From contig CM075940.1 of the NCBI GenBank assembly GCA_038030265.1, positions 14,508,001 through 14,572,000 on the forward strand: a stretch of 64,000 nucleotides of DNA. The letters are read 5' to 3'. A program made the position numbers and the translations under genes. Below, piece by piece: positions 30,956 through 41,300 of this stretch. Under the pieces are notes generated by a model. The model worked only from the letters and a program-made list of their open reading frames with translations, was not told the DNA's origin and made no database searches. This DNA is from Corythucha ciliata (taxonomy: Eukaryota; Arthropoda; Insecta; Hemiptera; Tingidae). The first letter of the stretch is position 1. Each line of letters begins with the position of its first letter.

Positions 30956-33900
30956 TCATTTGGAGACATAGTCATTAAGGTATGCAGGAGGTCTTCTTAT
31001 CCTAGTGGATCTTCTTAAACGGTTTTCGACATCTGTTTGAGAAGAACATAGCGGCTCAGGAGGAATAGGGGTTCGACTGTCAACAGCTTCGTCAAGCGGA
31101 TCTTCTGAATTCGACTGAGAATAACTTGGATCCGTTTCCACAGGTGTTTCAAAGTGGTCAGTGCTATTATTTTCATGGTTTTCATAAAACCTTCCACTCG
31201 GGGCCAAGTGTTTCAACGAAACAGTCGATTCCCGTCCGTCAGCATGTCGCACAAACGCGTATTGGGGATTAGCATCGATGAGCTCTGCTTGATCAACGAG
31301 AGGCTCGTATTTGCTGTTCCGGACATTTCTTCGAACCAAAACCGGTCCAGGTTGCCGAAGCCAAGATGGAAGTGAAGTCCCACTGAATGACCGCCGCAAA
31401 TGAACGAAAAACCGTTCGTGTGGAGTAGAGTTGGTGGCGGTGCACAGTAGAGAACGAATAGAGTGCAGCGCTTCAGGAAGTACCTGTTCCCAGTGTGTTA
31501 TAGGAAGATCTTTCGATTTCAGAGCGAGAGTAATGGCTTTCCATATAATACCATTGTACCGTTCGATTTGTCCATTTCCACCTGGATTGTAGGGGGTAGT
31601 TAAACTCGTTGCAATTCCGTTTTCGTGCAAGAATGAGGTGATTTCTTTTGATAAAAAGGATTTTCCTCTGTCGGAGTGTATGTAGCTGGGTGTACCAAAC
31701 AGAGAAAACAAATTATTAAGGCATCGAATGACGGTTTGAGAGGTGAGGTCTTTGCAAGGGTAGGAAAACGGGAAACGAGAATACTCGTCAATAATATTCA
31801 AGAGATAGCGATTCTTACTGTTCGACGGTAAAGGCCCCTTAAAGTCGATATTCAATCGTTCGAATGGAGAAGTAGCTTTGATTAAATGATTGTCATTCCC
31901 CTTGTAAAATTGGGGTTTTACCTCAGCGCATGCAGAGCAGGCCTTAGTTATTCTCTTGACGTCCTCTAGTGAGAAAGGCAGATTCTTGCTCCGCACCCAG
32001 TGATGCATCCGTGTCACTCCCGGATGACATAATGATTCGTGTAATTCATTTAGGCGGTTGAACGAATTGATTGAGCCGCAAACTCTTGACAGTGTATCAG
32101 CTTTGATATTTTCTTTTCCTGGGCGAAACAAAATGTCAAATGAATAAGGGGATAACTCCAGGCGCCAACGCATTATTTTATCGTTTTTAATTTTGTTTGC
32201 CCCACGTCCATTAAATGCATACGATAGAGCTTCTTGATCTGTGATGAGTTGAAAATGACGGCCTAATAGAAGATGTCTCCATTTTTTTAACGATTCAACT
32301 ATAGCTAACGCTTCTCGTTCGATAGCCGATTGCCGCCGTTCACATGACGAGAGAGTTTTTGAGAAAAACGCCACAGGTCGTCCATTTTGACTTAGAGTTG
32401 CGGCAATCGCGACACCCGAAGCATCTGTTTCCACTACTAATACCTCGTTCGGATCTATTGTCGTCAAAAAAGCCTGAGAAATGAGTTTCTTTAATTGCAT
32501 AAAATCCTCTGCTTCAACGGAGCTTTCTTGAATCGGAAAAGTTTTACAGTCAACCAAACGTCTGATTCGATCAGAGAACTTCGGAACCCATTTTGAGTAG
32601 TGAGAAAACATTCCCAGCACTCGCTTAAGAGCTGCAGCGTTGGCAGGTAGAGGCATGTCGTTTAGTGGTTTTAATCTCTCGGGATCGGGACGAATAGTTT
32701 TGTTACATATTTGGTAACCAAGCAACGAAATCGAAGTTTTTGAAAATTTACACTTATCCAAATTCAAAGTCAAGCCGTATTTGTTCAGTGTTTTGAGGAA
32801 TCTGTTCAAGTTTTCATCGTGATTTTCTTGGTCTTTACCGGCTATCGTGATGTCATCCAAGTAGACGAAAACTCCATCAAGTCCCTCCTTTGATACGATT
32901 TCATTCATCGTTCTTTGAAAGCAAGCCACGCCGTTTGTCACGCCGAATGGAATACGACAAAACTCCCAGAGTTGGCCGCATGCTTCGAAGGCGGTGTATT
33001 TTCTGTCATTTGATCGTATTGGGATCTGATGATAGGCGCTTTTAAGGTCGATCGTGCTAAATATATTAAATTTTGCTACTTTTGAGACTAAATTTTCAAT
33101 GTTCGGAAGAGGATAGGCGTCAAGAAATGTAAATTTATTTATGGTTTGGGAATAATCAATTACCAGTCGTCTTCTATGATTCTCATTTTTGGTAATGAGC
33201 ACCTGAGCTCTCCAAGGAGAAGTACTTTTTTGAATGACGCCGTCATGGGCAAGCTTCTGAATTTCAGAACGAATGAAGTTGTCATCTTCTTCTGAGTACC
33301 GACGCGACTTAGTGACTATAGGTTTACAGTCTAGACTCAAATGTTTGAATAGCTCGGCTGGTTGGACGTTCGCACAAGCCACGTTACAAACTGAAAAAGG
33401 TTCTTTCGAGCCGCCGAATTCCATGCTCATTTTGGAGTGTTGTTTCAAAATATCGTGTCCGATCAGAACGTCAGAACAAAGATTTTCGAGAACCATGAGT
33501 TTCACGTTCGAGTATGTGTGGTCGATTGCTTCGAGAGTGACCAACGCATATTTGGAGATTGACGAGAGAAGCGATGATGAAGCCATGCTCACAGTTCTTT
33601 TTTCTGGGTGTAATGTTAAATTAATTTTTGCCGCAAAGTTACTGCTGATGAAACTGTCAGAACTCCCAGTGTCGACTAAAATGTTGACTGGAGAGCCATT
33701 AATTTTGCCACTGACAACTGCTTTAGAAAGGACGTCGGGTGAGTTTGTTGCTGCCAGAGTGATGGATGCCGAAGCAGTCTTTGCGACAGATTTAACCGAA
33801 CGACAAACTTTTTGAAAATGCCCTTTTTTAGAACAGGCTCTGCAAATGGCGTCTAATGCGGGGCAGTCTTGGCGAGAACGGTGTCGGGAGTTCCCACAAA

Positions 33901-34585
33901 AATAACATTTAATTTGAGAGCGTCGCTCAGTCGCTGCAATCGTAGACGAAATTTCTTTTTCCGTTGAACTTCCTTGCAGACTTTCAATTCCACTGCAGTG
34001 AAGTGTAGAAGATTCAGACAGGTTGAATGCATCGGAGTTCTTTTGAGCTGATTCTAAAGAGCGAGCGATGTCTTCGACTTCTTTCAAAGTTGAAGAATTC
34101 TTTTCTAAAATTCTTTGTCGAATTTGCGATGATGAAATTCCGTTTATGAAGGCATCGCGGACCGATTCATCGCAGTAAGTTCTAGCGTCAACAGCTGAAA
34201 ATTCGCAGTCCTTGCTTAAGGCGCGTAAGACTTGTAAATAAAGGTCGATTGATTCTCCGGGCTGTTGTTTCCGATTAGAAAGAACGTGTCTGGCGAAGAG
34301 CACGTTTTTCTTCGGAGTGAAAATAGCATTCAATATGTCCATTGCAGCTGCGTACGACTCGCAGTCGCTTATAAATTCGAAAACATTGTGCGACACGAGA
34401 TTCACCAGCGCATCCAGTTTGTGTTCTTCAGAGACGTTCTTCTCTAAAAACGTAGTAAACGTTCTTCTCCAGTGTCTCCATTCTTTTGATGCATGCGGTG
34501 ACTCTGGTAAAGAACAGAACTTGTCAGGTTTCAGGATTTGCAAGAAGCGATCGTGAGCGACTGATTCATTATGACTACTTTCCAT
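30956..34585 (-). CDS. Gag-Pol polyprotein of a Gypsy retrotransposon
   Basis: A single 1209-residue frame. The ATG at 34585 (MESSHNES) is chosen because upstream in-frame codons have no ATG. Domains in order: gag capsid-like region (residues 1-200); two zinc knuckles, CYFCGNSRHRSRQDC and CRACSKKGHFQKVC (about 227-262); aspartic protease VDTGSSDSF (about 304); reverse transcriptase with YLDDI (about 575); RNase H with ETDASG and ITDQ (about 720-783); integrase with an HHCC-like zinc region (about 850-886) and catalytic D914, D972 and E1008 in NIDFKGPLP, HSDRGKS and GGNGQIERYNG. Gag and Pol share one frame, so no frameshift is needed. The closest relative in the window is the broken copy at 9910-13680. 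Confidence 0.95.
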   Translation of the reverse strand: MESSHNESVAHDRFLQILKPDKFCSLPESPHASKEWRHWRRTFTTFLEKNVSEEHKLDALVNLVSHNVFEFISDCESYAAAMDILNAIFTPKKNVLFARHVLSNRKQQPGESIDLYLQVLRALSKDCEFSAVDARTYCDESVRDAFINGISSSQIRQRILEKNSSTLKEVEDIARSLESAQKNSDAFNLSESSTLHCSGIESLQGSSTEKEISSTIAATERRSQIKCYFCGNSRHRSRQDCPALDAICRACSKKGHFQKVCRSVKSVAKTASASITLAATNSPDVLSKAVVSGKINGSPVNILVDTGSSDSFISSNFAAKINLTLHPEKRTVSMASSSLLSSISKYALVTLEAIDHTYSNVKLMVLENLCSDVLIGHDILKQHSKMSMEFGGSKEPFSVCNVACANVQPAELFKHLSLDCKPIVTKSRRYSEEDDNFIRSEIQKLAHDGVIQKSTSPWRAQVLITKNENHRRRLVIDYSQTINKFTFLDAYPLPNIENLVSKVAKFNIFSTIDLKSAYHQIPIRSNDRKYTAFEACGQLWEFCRIPFGVTNGVACFQRTMNEIVSKEGLDGVFVYLDDITIAGKDQENHDENLNRFLKTLNKYGLTLNLDKCKFSKTSISLLGYQICNKTIRPDPERLKPLNDMPLPANAAALKRVLGMFSHYSKWVPKFSDRIRRLVDCKTFPIQESSVEAEDFMQLKKLISQAFLTTIDPNEVLVVETDASGVAIAATLSQNGRPVAFFSKTLSSCERRQSAIEREALAIVESLKKWRHLLLGRHFQLITDQEALSYAFNGRGANKIKNDKIMRWRLELSPYSFDILFRPGKENIKADTLSRVCGSINSFNRLNELHESLCHPGVTRMHHWVRSKNLPFSLEDVKRITKACSACAEVKPQFYKGNDNHLIKATSPFERLNIDFKGPLPSNSKNRYLLNIIDEYSRFPFSYPCKDLTSQTVIRCLNNLFSLFGTPSYIHSDRGKSFLSKEITSFLHENGIATSLTTPYNPGGNGQIERYNGIIWKAITLALKSKDLPITHWEQVLPEALHSIRSLLCTATNSTPHERFFVHLRRSFSGTSLPSWLRQPGPVLVRRNVRNSKYEPLVDQAELIDANPQYAFVRHADGRESTVSLKHLAPSGRFYENHENNSTDHFETPVETDPSYSQSNSEDPLDEAVDSRTPIPPEPLCSSQTDVENRLRRSTRIRRPPAYLNDYVSK

Positions 34586-34604
34586 TGCACGAGAGAGAAA
34601 AAAC

Positions 34605-34621
34605 AACTTTGTTTAATAAAT
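34605..34621 (-). other. Putative self-priming primer-binding site
   Basis: On the minus strand the bases after the 5' LTR read ATTTATTAAACAAAGTT. Sixteen of them (34605-34620) are perfectly complementary to the LTR stretch at 34651-34666 (AACTTTGTTTAATAAA on the minus strand). No tRNA-like primer complement is seen. If the transcript starts near 34666, its first bases could fold back and prime minus-strand DNA, as in Tf1. Confidence 0.6.
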
Positions 34622-34735
34622 TGTAGTAAATTAAGACCTTTCATAAAGGCTTTATTAAACAAAGTTCAGACATCGAATGATTCTCAACAAAGTGACATGT
34701 GGGTAACAATAATTAATGGGGATATAATCATCACA
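34622..34735 (-). repeat. 5' LTR of the intact Gypsy element
   Basis: 114 bp, identical to 30826-30939. On the minus strand it contains an AATAAA inside TTTAATAAAGCC. It begins TGTGATGATTATATCC and ends TTAATTTACTACA. Confidence 0.92.
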
Positions 34736-34740
34736 CCCTC

Positions 34741-35340
34741 AAATTGCAAATTAGCGATTTTTCGCAATTTCAGTGGTGAATTTGCTATTTTTCACCAATC
34801 TTAACCTGAAAGCGTCTTTTTTTGTCAATATTTTAGCTTATTATCTCAATTTTAACCGTGGGGTTGGTCCAAAAACAACACTTTTGCGTTGATTTCCGCA
34901 ATTTATGCGTAGAATTGTCACCACGCACCGAGAATCAGCGATTTGGTCTGAATTTTAGTCTGGAAGTTGCATCGCGAGACTATGAATCAGCGCTTTTCGC
35001 ACTTATAGTCACGATTATTAGTGATTTTTTTTTTTTCAATTTTTTGTCGCGTCAGCAAGTTGAAAATTGCCGATCATCACTTTACTGGGCATAAGGACCT
35101 TTTCTTTTCTTGACAGCAAATAATCGATGTTTTCACAATTAGCCATGAATTAGCTCATTTTCTCAATTTTAGCCAGGAAATTTCCCTACGAAAACCACGA
35201 ATAAGCGTTTCCTTAATTTTTGCTTCAAATTATTGCTTTCCTCAAATTTAGCCGCGGATTGGAATCTTTTTTAATTTTAGCTACGAAGTTGCGTCAGAAA
35301 TCGTGGATTTGCATTTTCTCAATATTAGCAATTAATAAAC
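34741..35340 (-). repeat. Family A array, minus orientation
   Basis: Continuation of 30065-30810 beyond the Gypsy insertion. 34861-35100 is a third copy of blocks found at 23930-24155 and 53920-54145 (CCAAAAACAACACTTTTGC, GGAAGTTGCATCGCGAGAC). Confidence 0.75.
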
Positions 35341-36545
35341 GAATCCATCAATTTGGGGCTGAAATTTAGGAAAAGCAGTATTTAGCGGCTAAAATTTCTC
35401 AACTTTAGACGTGATCAAGCGCTTATCATTTTTTTAACGCTAATTAGTGCGTTTTCTCATTTATATTTACGAGTTGGCGATTTACTTAGCTCAGTTCTAG
35501 ACGCGGACTTGGTCAAGAACAGCACATTATGGCATTTCACTTTATTTTAGCTATAAAATGGCTCTATACTTCGCGATAGCACTCTATAGCTATCACTTGA
35601 TAGCAAACATTTGTAAAAAGAGCTGATCCGCGGATTACAATTAGGAAAACACTAATTCGCGGCTGAAATTGGGAAAAATCGCTGATTACAGACTAAAATG
35701 AGAAAAAAAACCCTAATTTACGGCTCAAATTGAGATAAAAGTATGATTCGCGGTTAAAACGTAGAAAAATCACTATAATTTTGCTGATATTATTGAGGAA
35801 TAGTGCTTAAATTCCTGAATAAAATGTAGAAAAAGCTCTAATTCACGCGGTTAAAATTGAGAAAAGCGCTAATTCGCGGGTAAAATTCATAAAAAGGTCC
35901 GATTCATGGTCAAAATTGATAAAAACGCTAATTCGCGACTGAAATTAAGTAAACGCCAATTCGCGACTCTATGATTAAGGAAATCTTCTTGGCCAAAAAT
36001 TAAGAAAATAAGGGGCTAACTAATGGCCAAGAGTGGAAAAAGCCGCTAATTCGCGGCAAATATTATGAAACATTGCAACATTTGCGGGTAAAATTGAAAA
36101 AAAATCGCTAGCTCGTGGCTAAAATTGAGAAAAACGCTAATTCATGACTATGAGCGTTTGAAATGAAAACGCTAGTTTGCGGATAAAATTAAGAAAAAGC
36201 TCAAATATCCAGGTAAAATTGAGAAAAATACGCTGATTCACACGCTAATTAGCGGTTAAATTTGAGAGAACGCCAATTCGCGGCCTTCTGGTGAATGAAA
36301 CTTTAAGGCTAAAATAATGGAAAAGCGCTATATTTCGTGTCTATGAATGAAAAAACCCCACCAATTCGCAGCTAAAATAAAGAAAACGCTATTTCGCTAC
36401 AGAAATGGGGAAAAGTATCCAATTCACGGCTTAAATAAAAAAAAAAGTGCTTATTCGCGGCTTTAAATTGAGAAAAACGCTAATCTGCGAATAAAGGTGT
36501 GTAAAAGGCGCTGATTCGCGGCTAAAAATAAGAATGAGCCACAAT
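35340..36545 (+). repeat. Family A array, plus orientation
   Basis: About 40 units. Orientation switches at about 35340 and again at about 36570. Confidence 0.75.
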
Positions 36546-36599
36546 TTAACGCTACGTGGTGTTGATTTCATCCAATTTGTTAAAATTAGGCAAATCTCC

Positions 36600-37800
36600 A
36601 GGTTTTCTACACTTGCGTATCACTAGACTTTTTCTCATTTTAGGTGCGAATTAGCGGCTTTTTTTATATTTTATCACCGACTTGTGGCAATGTATTTACA
36701 CAATACCAACGAATTCCGCGTTTTGTCAATTTTAACACTGAGCGGACAGTTCTTCACAATTTTTCCCGTGAATTAGCGCTCCTCCTAGCTGCGGATTAGC
36801 GATTTTTAGATGCGAATTAGCGACGACGTGTTCACATAGCGACGAATTAAAACCAGCCGTGAATTATTGCACTTTCTTCATTATAGCATCTATTTAGCGC
36901 TTTTTTCGTTTTAGCATCTATTTAGCGCTTTTTTTCATTTTAGAAGCTGATTTAGCGAGGTATTCACATATAGCGACGAATTAGCAATTTTTTCTCAATT
37001 TCAGCCGTGACTTTAGCACGTGTTCTTTATTTTAGCAGCGAATTAGTGATGAATTTCCATTATTCAACCACGAATTAGTGCTTTGCAGTGCTTAAGCAGC
37101 GTGATTTAGCGATGTCTTCACTCTTGTATCTATGAATTAGCGCATAATTTTTCTTAAGGTTAGCAGCAAATTAGCGTCGCGTTCATATTTTAGCCATGAT
37201 TTAACGCCTTCTCTCCACTTTAACAGCGAAATTAGCGTGTTTTCTCCATCAACAGCGAATTAGCACTAATTCACAATTTGAGCAGTGAAGTATTAGCGAT
37301 GTATTCACATTTAGCCGTGAATTTAGCGTCTCCCTACATTTGAGCAGCTAATCAGCGATTTTTCTGAATTTTAGCTGTGAATCAGCGCTTTTTCTTGATT
37401 TTATCAGCGACTTGGCGATGTATAGCAATTTACTATGTACCAACGAATATTGGCGCCATTTTTCTCATTTTGAGCCGTGAAGTTGCGCCCGGAAATGGTG
37501 AATTGGCGTTTTTCCAATTTTACCGTACAATGGGCAGTTTTTCTTAATTTTTGCCGTGAATTTTAGCTACGTAATAGCGATTTTTCCATTTTAGCCGCGA
37601 ATTAGCAGTTTTTAGAAACGGATTTAGTGACGAATTAGCGCATTTTTTTCTTTCTAGCAGCAAATTACAGTTTTTTCCATTAGCAGCAAAATTTGCGCTG
37701 TTTTTAAAATTGAGCCGTGAATTAGCGATTTTTCTAAATTTTAGCTGTGAATTAGCAGTACTGTTTCTCCATTTTAGCGGCTAATTGACGATGTATTCAC
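36600..37800 (-). repeat. Family A array, minus orientation
   Basis: Units of TTAGCGCTTTTTCTCATTTT type. Adjacent near-identical units at 36880-36960 (CATCTATTTAGCGCTTTTTT twice) show recent local duplication. Confidence 0.75.
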
Positions 37801-38329
37801 ATATAGCAATGAGTAGGCGCTTTTATTCAATTTCACGGTTTTTTGCGCATTCAAAAATCCCTAAAAAGGCAATTTTGCGGGTTTTACTTTTTCAAAAATT
37901 CAATTTCAGGGAATTCATAAAAGCTGTTTCATACAAAACTGGCGATTTGACCCCAAAACCAAATTTGACGGTTTAACCTCAGAAATGAATATTTTACCCT
38001 AAAATGGGCTTTTGGTGTTTATGATGCACATGTGTTTATGTGCAGGTGTTTATGTTGATCAGAGAAGCAAAATTGGTTTTTACCACATTGGAATCGACCA
38101 ATTAGCTATCGTTAGATCAGCCCTTCTTTGGCTGCAGTTTGTAATCAGAACGCACGCCTTCCCTTGGTCCCCTTGGCTACACTTCGGTTATTTTGATTAG
38201 TTGCTTGACTTCTTTCGCGGTGGTGAGGTGTTCACCAATTTTATTTTTTTGTTTTTTTTTTTTGTGTTGTTCGTCCTCGTAAATTTCCTTTGGAGTGTGT
38301 GTTGTTCGACATTTTGGGTTCACCGGATT
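37800..38329. other. Upstream region of FEM1B
   Basis: 37800-37995 holds short repeats of AAAATTTGACGGTTT type. The 330 bp before the FEM1B ATG are unique, with T-rich tracts (near 38240-38265) and an open frame in phase with FEM1B from 38201. No promoter motif is assigned. Confidence 0.4.
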
Positions 38330-41300
38330 ATGGACTACGCCTGGTTGCCTTATCAACCCGTGCCGACCTCAATAGTTCCTTGTAAAATGCAGGGAAAACA
38401 CGAAGTCATACTTGACGCTTGCCGTCGAGGATATCTACGAGTCGTCTGTACGTCTCTAAATGACGTTCCTTCGGAGGAACTCAAAGATTATGTGGAACAT
38501 GTGAGTTTTTTCATTTATCTTCGTTATTCTTCAAGTGCCAGCTCGACTGCCATAAAAATAATTAAGAGCGGTGATCGAGAAGTGCGAGTGGGTCACGGAG
38601 CAATCATAGTTCAATTTTTGCCTTGTCCCAACCGTATAAAAGCATCACAGCTCATTCGTGATTGTACCTACACGTCAAATTTTGAAACAAAGCAAGTGAA
38701 TTTCAAGAGTTTTAAAAAAAATTCTGGGCTCATTCCGTCTTTCTCGAATATTTTCTAACCTATTTTCGCAGTTCAGCTATTACGTTGTTCAGCAGTCTTT
38801 AATTTTTCATTTACCCTTTAGCTATTCGTTATAAAGACATAATGATTTTGAAATAAGGGAAATAATACGCTATTTTTGCCTGTTAATGGAACCTTCAACT
38901 GAGTGCTACGATCTCCATGTGTATTTCAGTGTTTGTTTACATTTTTTTTTTGTCGTGACATTGAAGAATAAATAAATACGAAACCGCGTCGCTGAAGCTG
39001 TGGAAACGCCGAAGGCAAGGTCGTCCCAACGGCTGACTTTGATTGCTACTTGTCTCTCTTCTACCCTGTCGTGTCTTCTACTTTGCTTGATAGACATTTT
39101 TACAATAATGCCCTTACTTGGTGCGTTGAGTCATTCTTTTTTCTAGTCTAAACAATGTTGGGCTTCCTTTTTTTTTTAAAAAAAAGAAAAAGATTAATTC
39201 TGGTTGCTTATAATGAAGAGCTTGGAGTCATGCATCCATTATTGGAACAGTCGGCGTTTTCATTAATTCTCCATCCTAGTGTGGGCCACTTCCTATTAAA
39301 ATTGAGAATGTATTACTGCGACTTTATAGATTTGTCGACTGTTAGGGGGAATACGTCGTTTTGGGCCCCGGACACTAATTCCGCGATGATCCTACCGTCA
39401 GTCGCCCCCGTCTGGCCAACGTCCCCCAAGACGAGAGCATGGATTCTACAAGTTATTAGTGGAGAACTATGTTTCTTCATCCTGCTGGAAAAACCTCGAG
39501 TTTGACGGTCACTCCAGAAAGACGAAATTTTGACTTTTCGAGATGAACGCGATTGACTCTGGAGAGGGGGGGGGGTTGGACCCACCAGACAATTATGAAA
39601 ATTGCGACTGCACTAAGATCTCCGGACTCAACTCGGCAAAACATAGCGAAACGTGTTGACGTTTGAACTGGGTAGCGGCATCCAGCCCCCAATTTAACTT
39701 CTTCAGGCCCTGGCTTCCCCTCACGGTTCTCTTCAGTCCTGGCGGTGAGCAGCCGGTACCTCCCTGATTTAGAGAACCTTTAAAACACAGGTACGGCAAC
39801 ACGGATTTCAGCGCCAGATTTTGTCCCTCAGTCGTTAGGGTAAACACAGTACCATGAATGAAGAAAATGGTCATCGTAACAAAAAACAAACGTGGAATGC
39901 GGTCGAAATAAATAAAAATATCCCACTCATCAATGAGACCAGTGATAATTGTAATTGTATGAGGGACAAAATATGGCGCCGATTTGCTCGTTTCCGTACT
40001 CGTGTTTTATAGTGCCTTACCTGATTCGGGTTTCAGGGCAACCCAGAGTGCCTGGGTTTGAATCCTTCTCAGAGCATGCCGAGGTATAGTGCAGGGTGTC
40101 GACCGACCCGGGAAAAGTCGGGAAATACCAGGGAATTTTGTAAATGGTCCGGGAAATTGTACTGCCTCTTGCTTGATTGACTGGTACATAAGACCTGAAC
40201 GCCGGGGGCGAATTCCAAGCTTTTTGCGGGGCCAATATTCGCTCTATTCCAGTTTATAAAGTCTGCATTACAATTTCAGTTTGAAATTCCAGCATTTCGA
40301 GGGAAAAAACTGTAACTGTGGCTATAAGCTTAAAATTCGAAATTCGAGGCCGCAGACAAAAATGTTGAAACTGCGTCCAACTGCCCTGGTCCTGAACGCT
40401 ACTCTGTTAGGCTGTTTTTACTTTTACTTTAACCCACAGCAAATTTTTCCAGTGAATTTTGGGTTTTTTCAATCACACAACAATAAAATTGTTTGATTTC
40501 ACCATAAAAATATCAATTTTTCAACAGAAACGCTGAAGGTCTCATCAGAAAACCATCAAGTCCATTCCAAATTGTCCGTGTAGGTGGCAATTAACTGAGG
40601 CTGAAAAACTTACTTTTCATCCCAAAAATTTAATTTTCAGGCGTAAGGGTGAGTTGTACATGTGTTAACCTCGACCTCCCTCCAATAACACCTCGCCTTC
40701 TCGGTGTTGAGTAAATTATCGCCATATTTCTGTACCAATCCTGGATTTCAAGGTCTCATTTTAAATCTCCAGGAAATTGTGCACGCGCGTACGATCTTCT
40801 TTTTTCATATTTCACTCATGAAATAACTGTAAAACCCACATAAACTTTTACACTGAAAATACTCGCTCATTCGACGACTTAGGAAAGCAAGATCGTACGC
40901 CCATGCTGAATTTCCTGGAGATTTAAATGAGACCTTGAAATATAGAATTCGGTGCTGAAATACGGCGATAATTTGCGTAACGCTGAGTAGGCGAGGTACG
41001 ATTGGAAAGAGGGCCGGAAACACATGTACAATTCCCCCAGATACGCTTTATGAAGTCCCTTGTTTCGTCAGAAAACTCGCAATACGAGTTGCGAACTCTG
41101 CACCACAAACTGGTAATCCATGTTCAGAAAAACGGTCAATTTAGCCTCAAAACGTAGTGCCTCAAAAACCCCATCGGGGAAACGATCAAATTTTTCCTAT
41201 AAACTCACAATTCGCACCAGACACTGACTCTTCTAGCATAAAACTAGAATTTAGCCCCTGTAACCAGGTAAATGTACCCCCAAACGATCTCTAGAATCAA

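Larger units (their letters stand above)
30826..34735 (-). mobile_element. Intact Ty3/Gypsy LTR retrotransposon
   Basis: 3910 bp flanked by a CCCTC duplication (30821-30825 and 34736-34740). The LTRs of 114 bp (30826-30939 and 34622-34735) are identical as read. The minus strand carries one open Gag-Pol frame, with a polypurine stretch (CAGCGGGGGCGAA) directly before the 3' LTR. It lies inside a family A array. Identical LTRs and an unbroken frame indicate a recent insertion that may still be active. There is no envelope gene. Confidence 0.93.

Noticed and set aside
30956..34585. Endogenous retrovirus with an envelope
   Set aside because: There is no room for an envelope gene: Gag-Pol ends 16 bp before the 3' LTR. 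It is a plain LTR retrotransposon.
39155..39585. Plus and minus open frames in FEM1B intron 1
   Set aside because: Both strands are open at once, there are no recognisable motifs, and no convincing splice sites join them to other exons.
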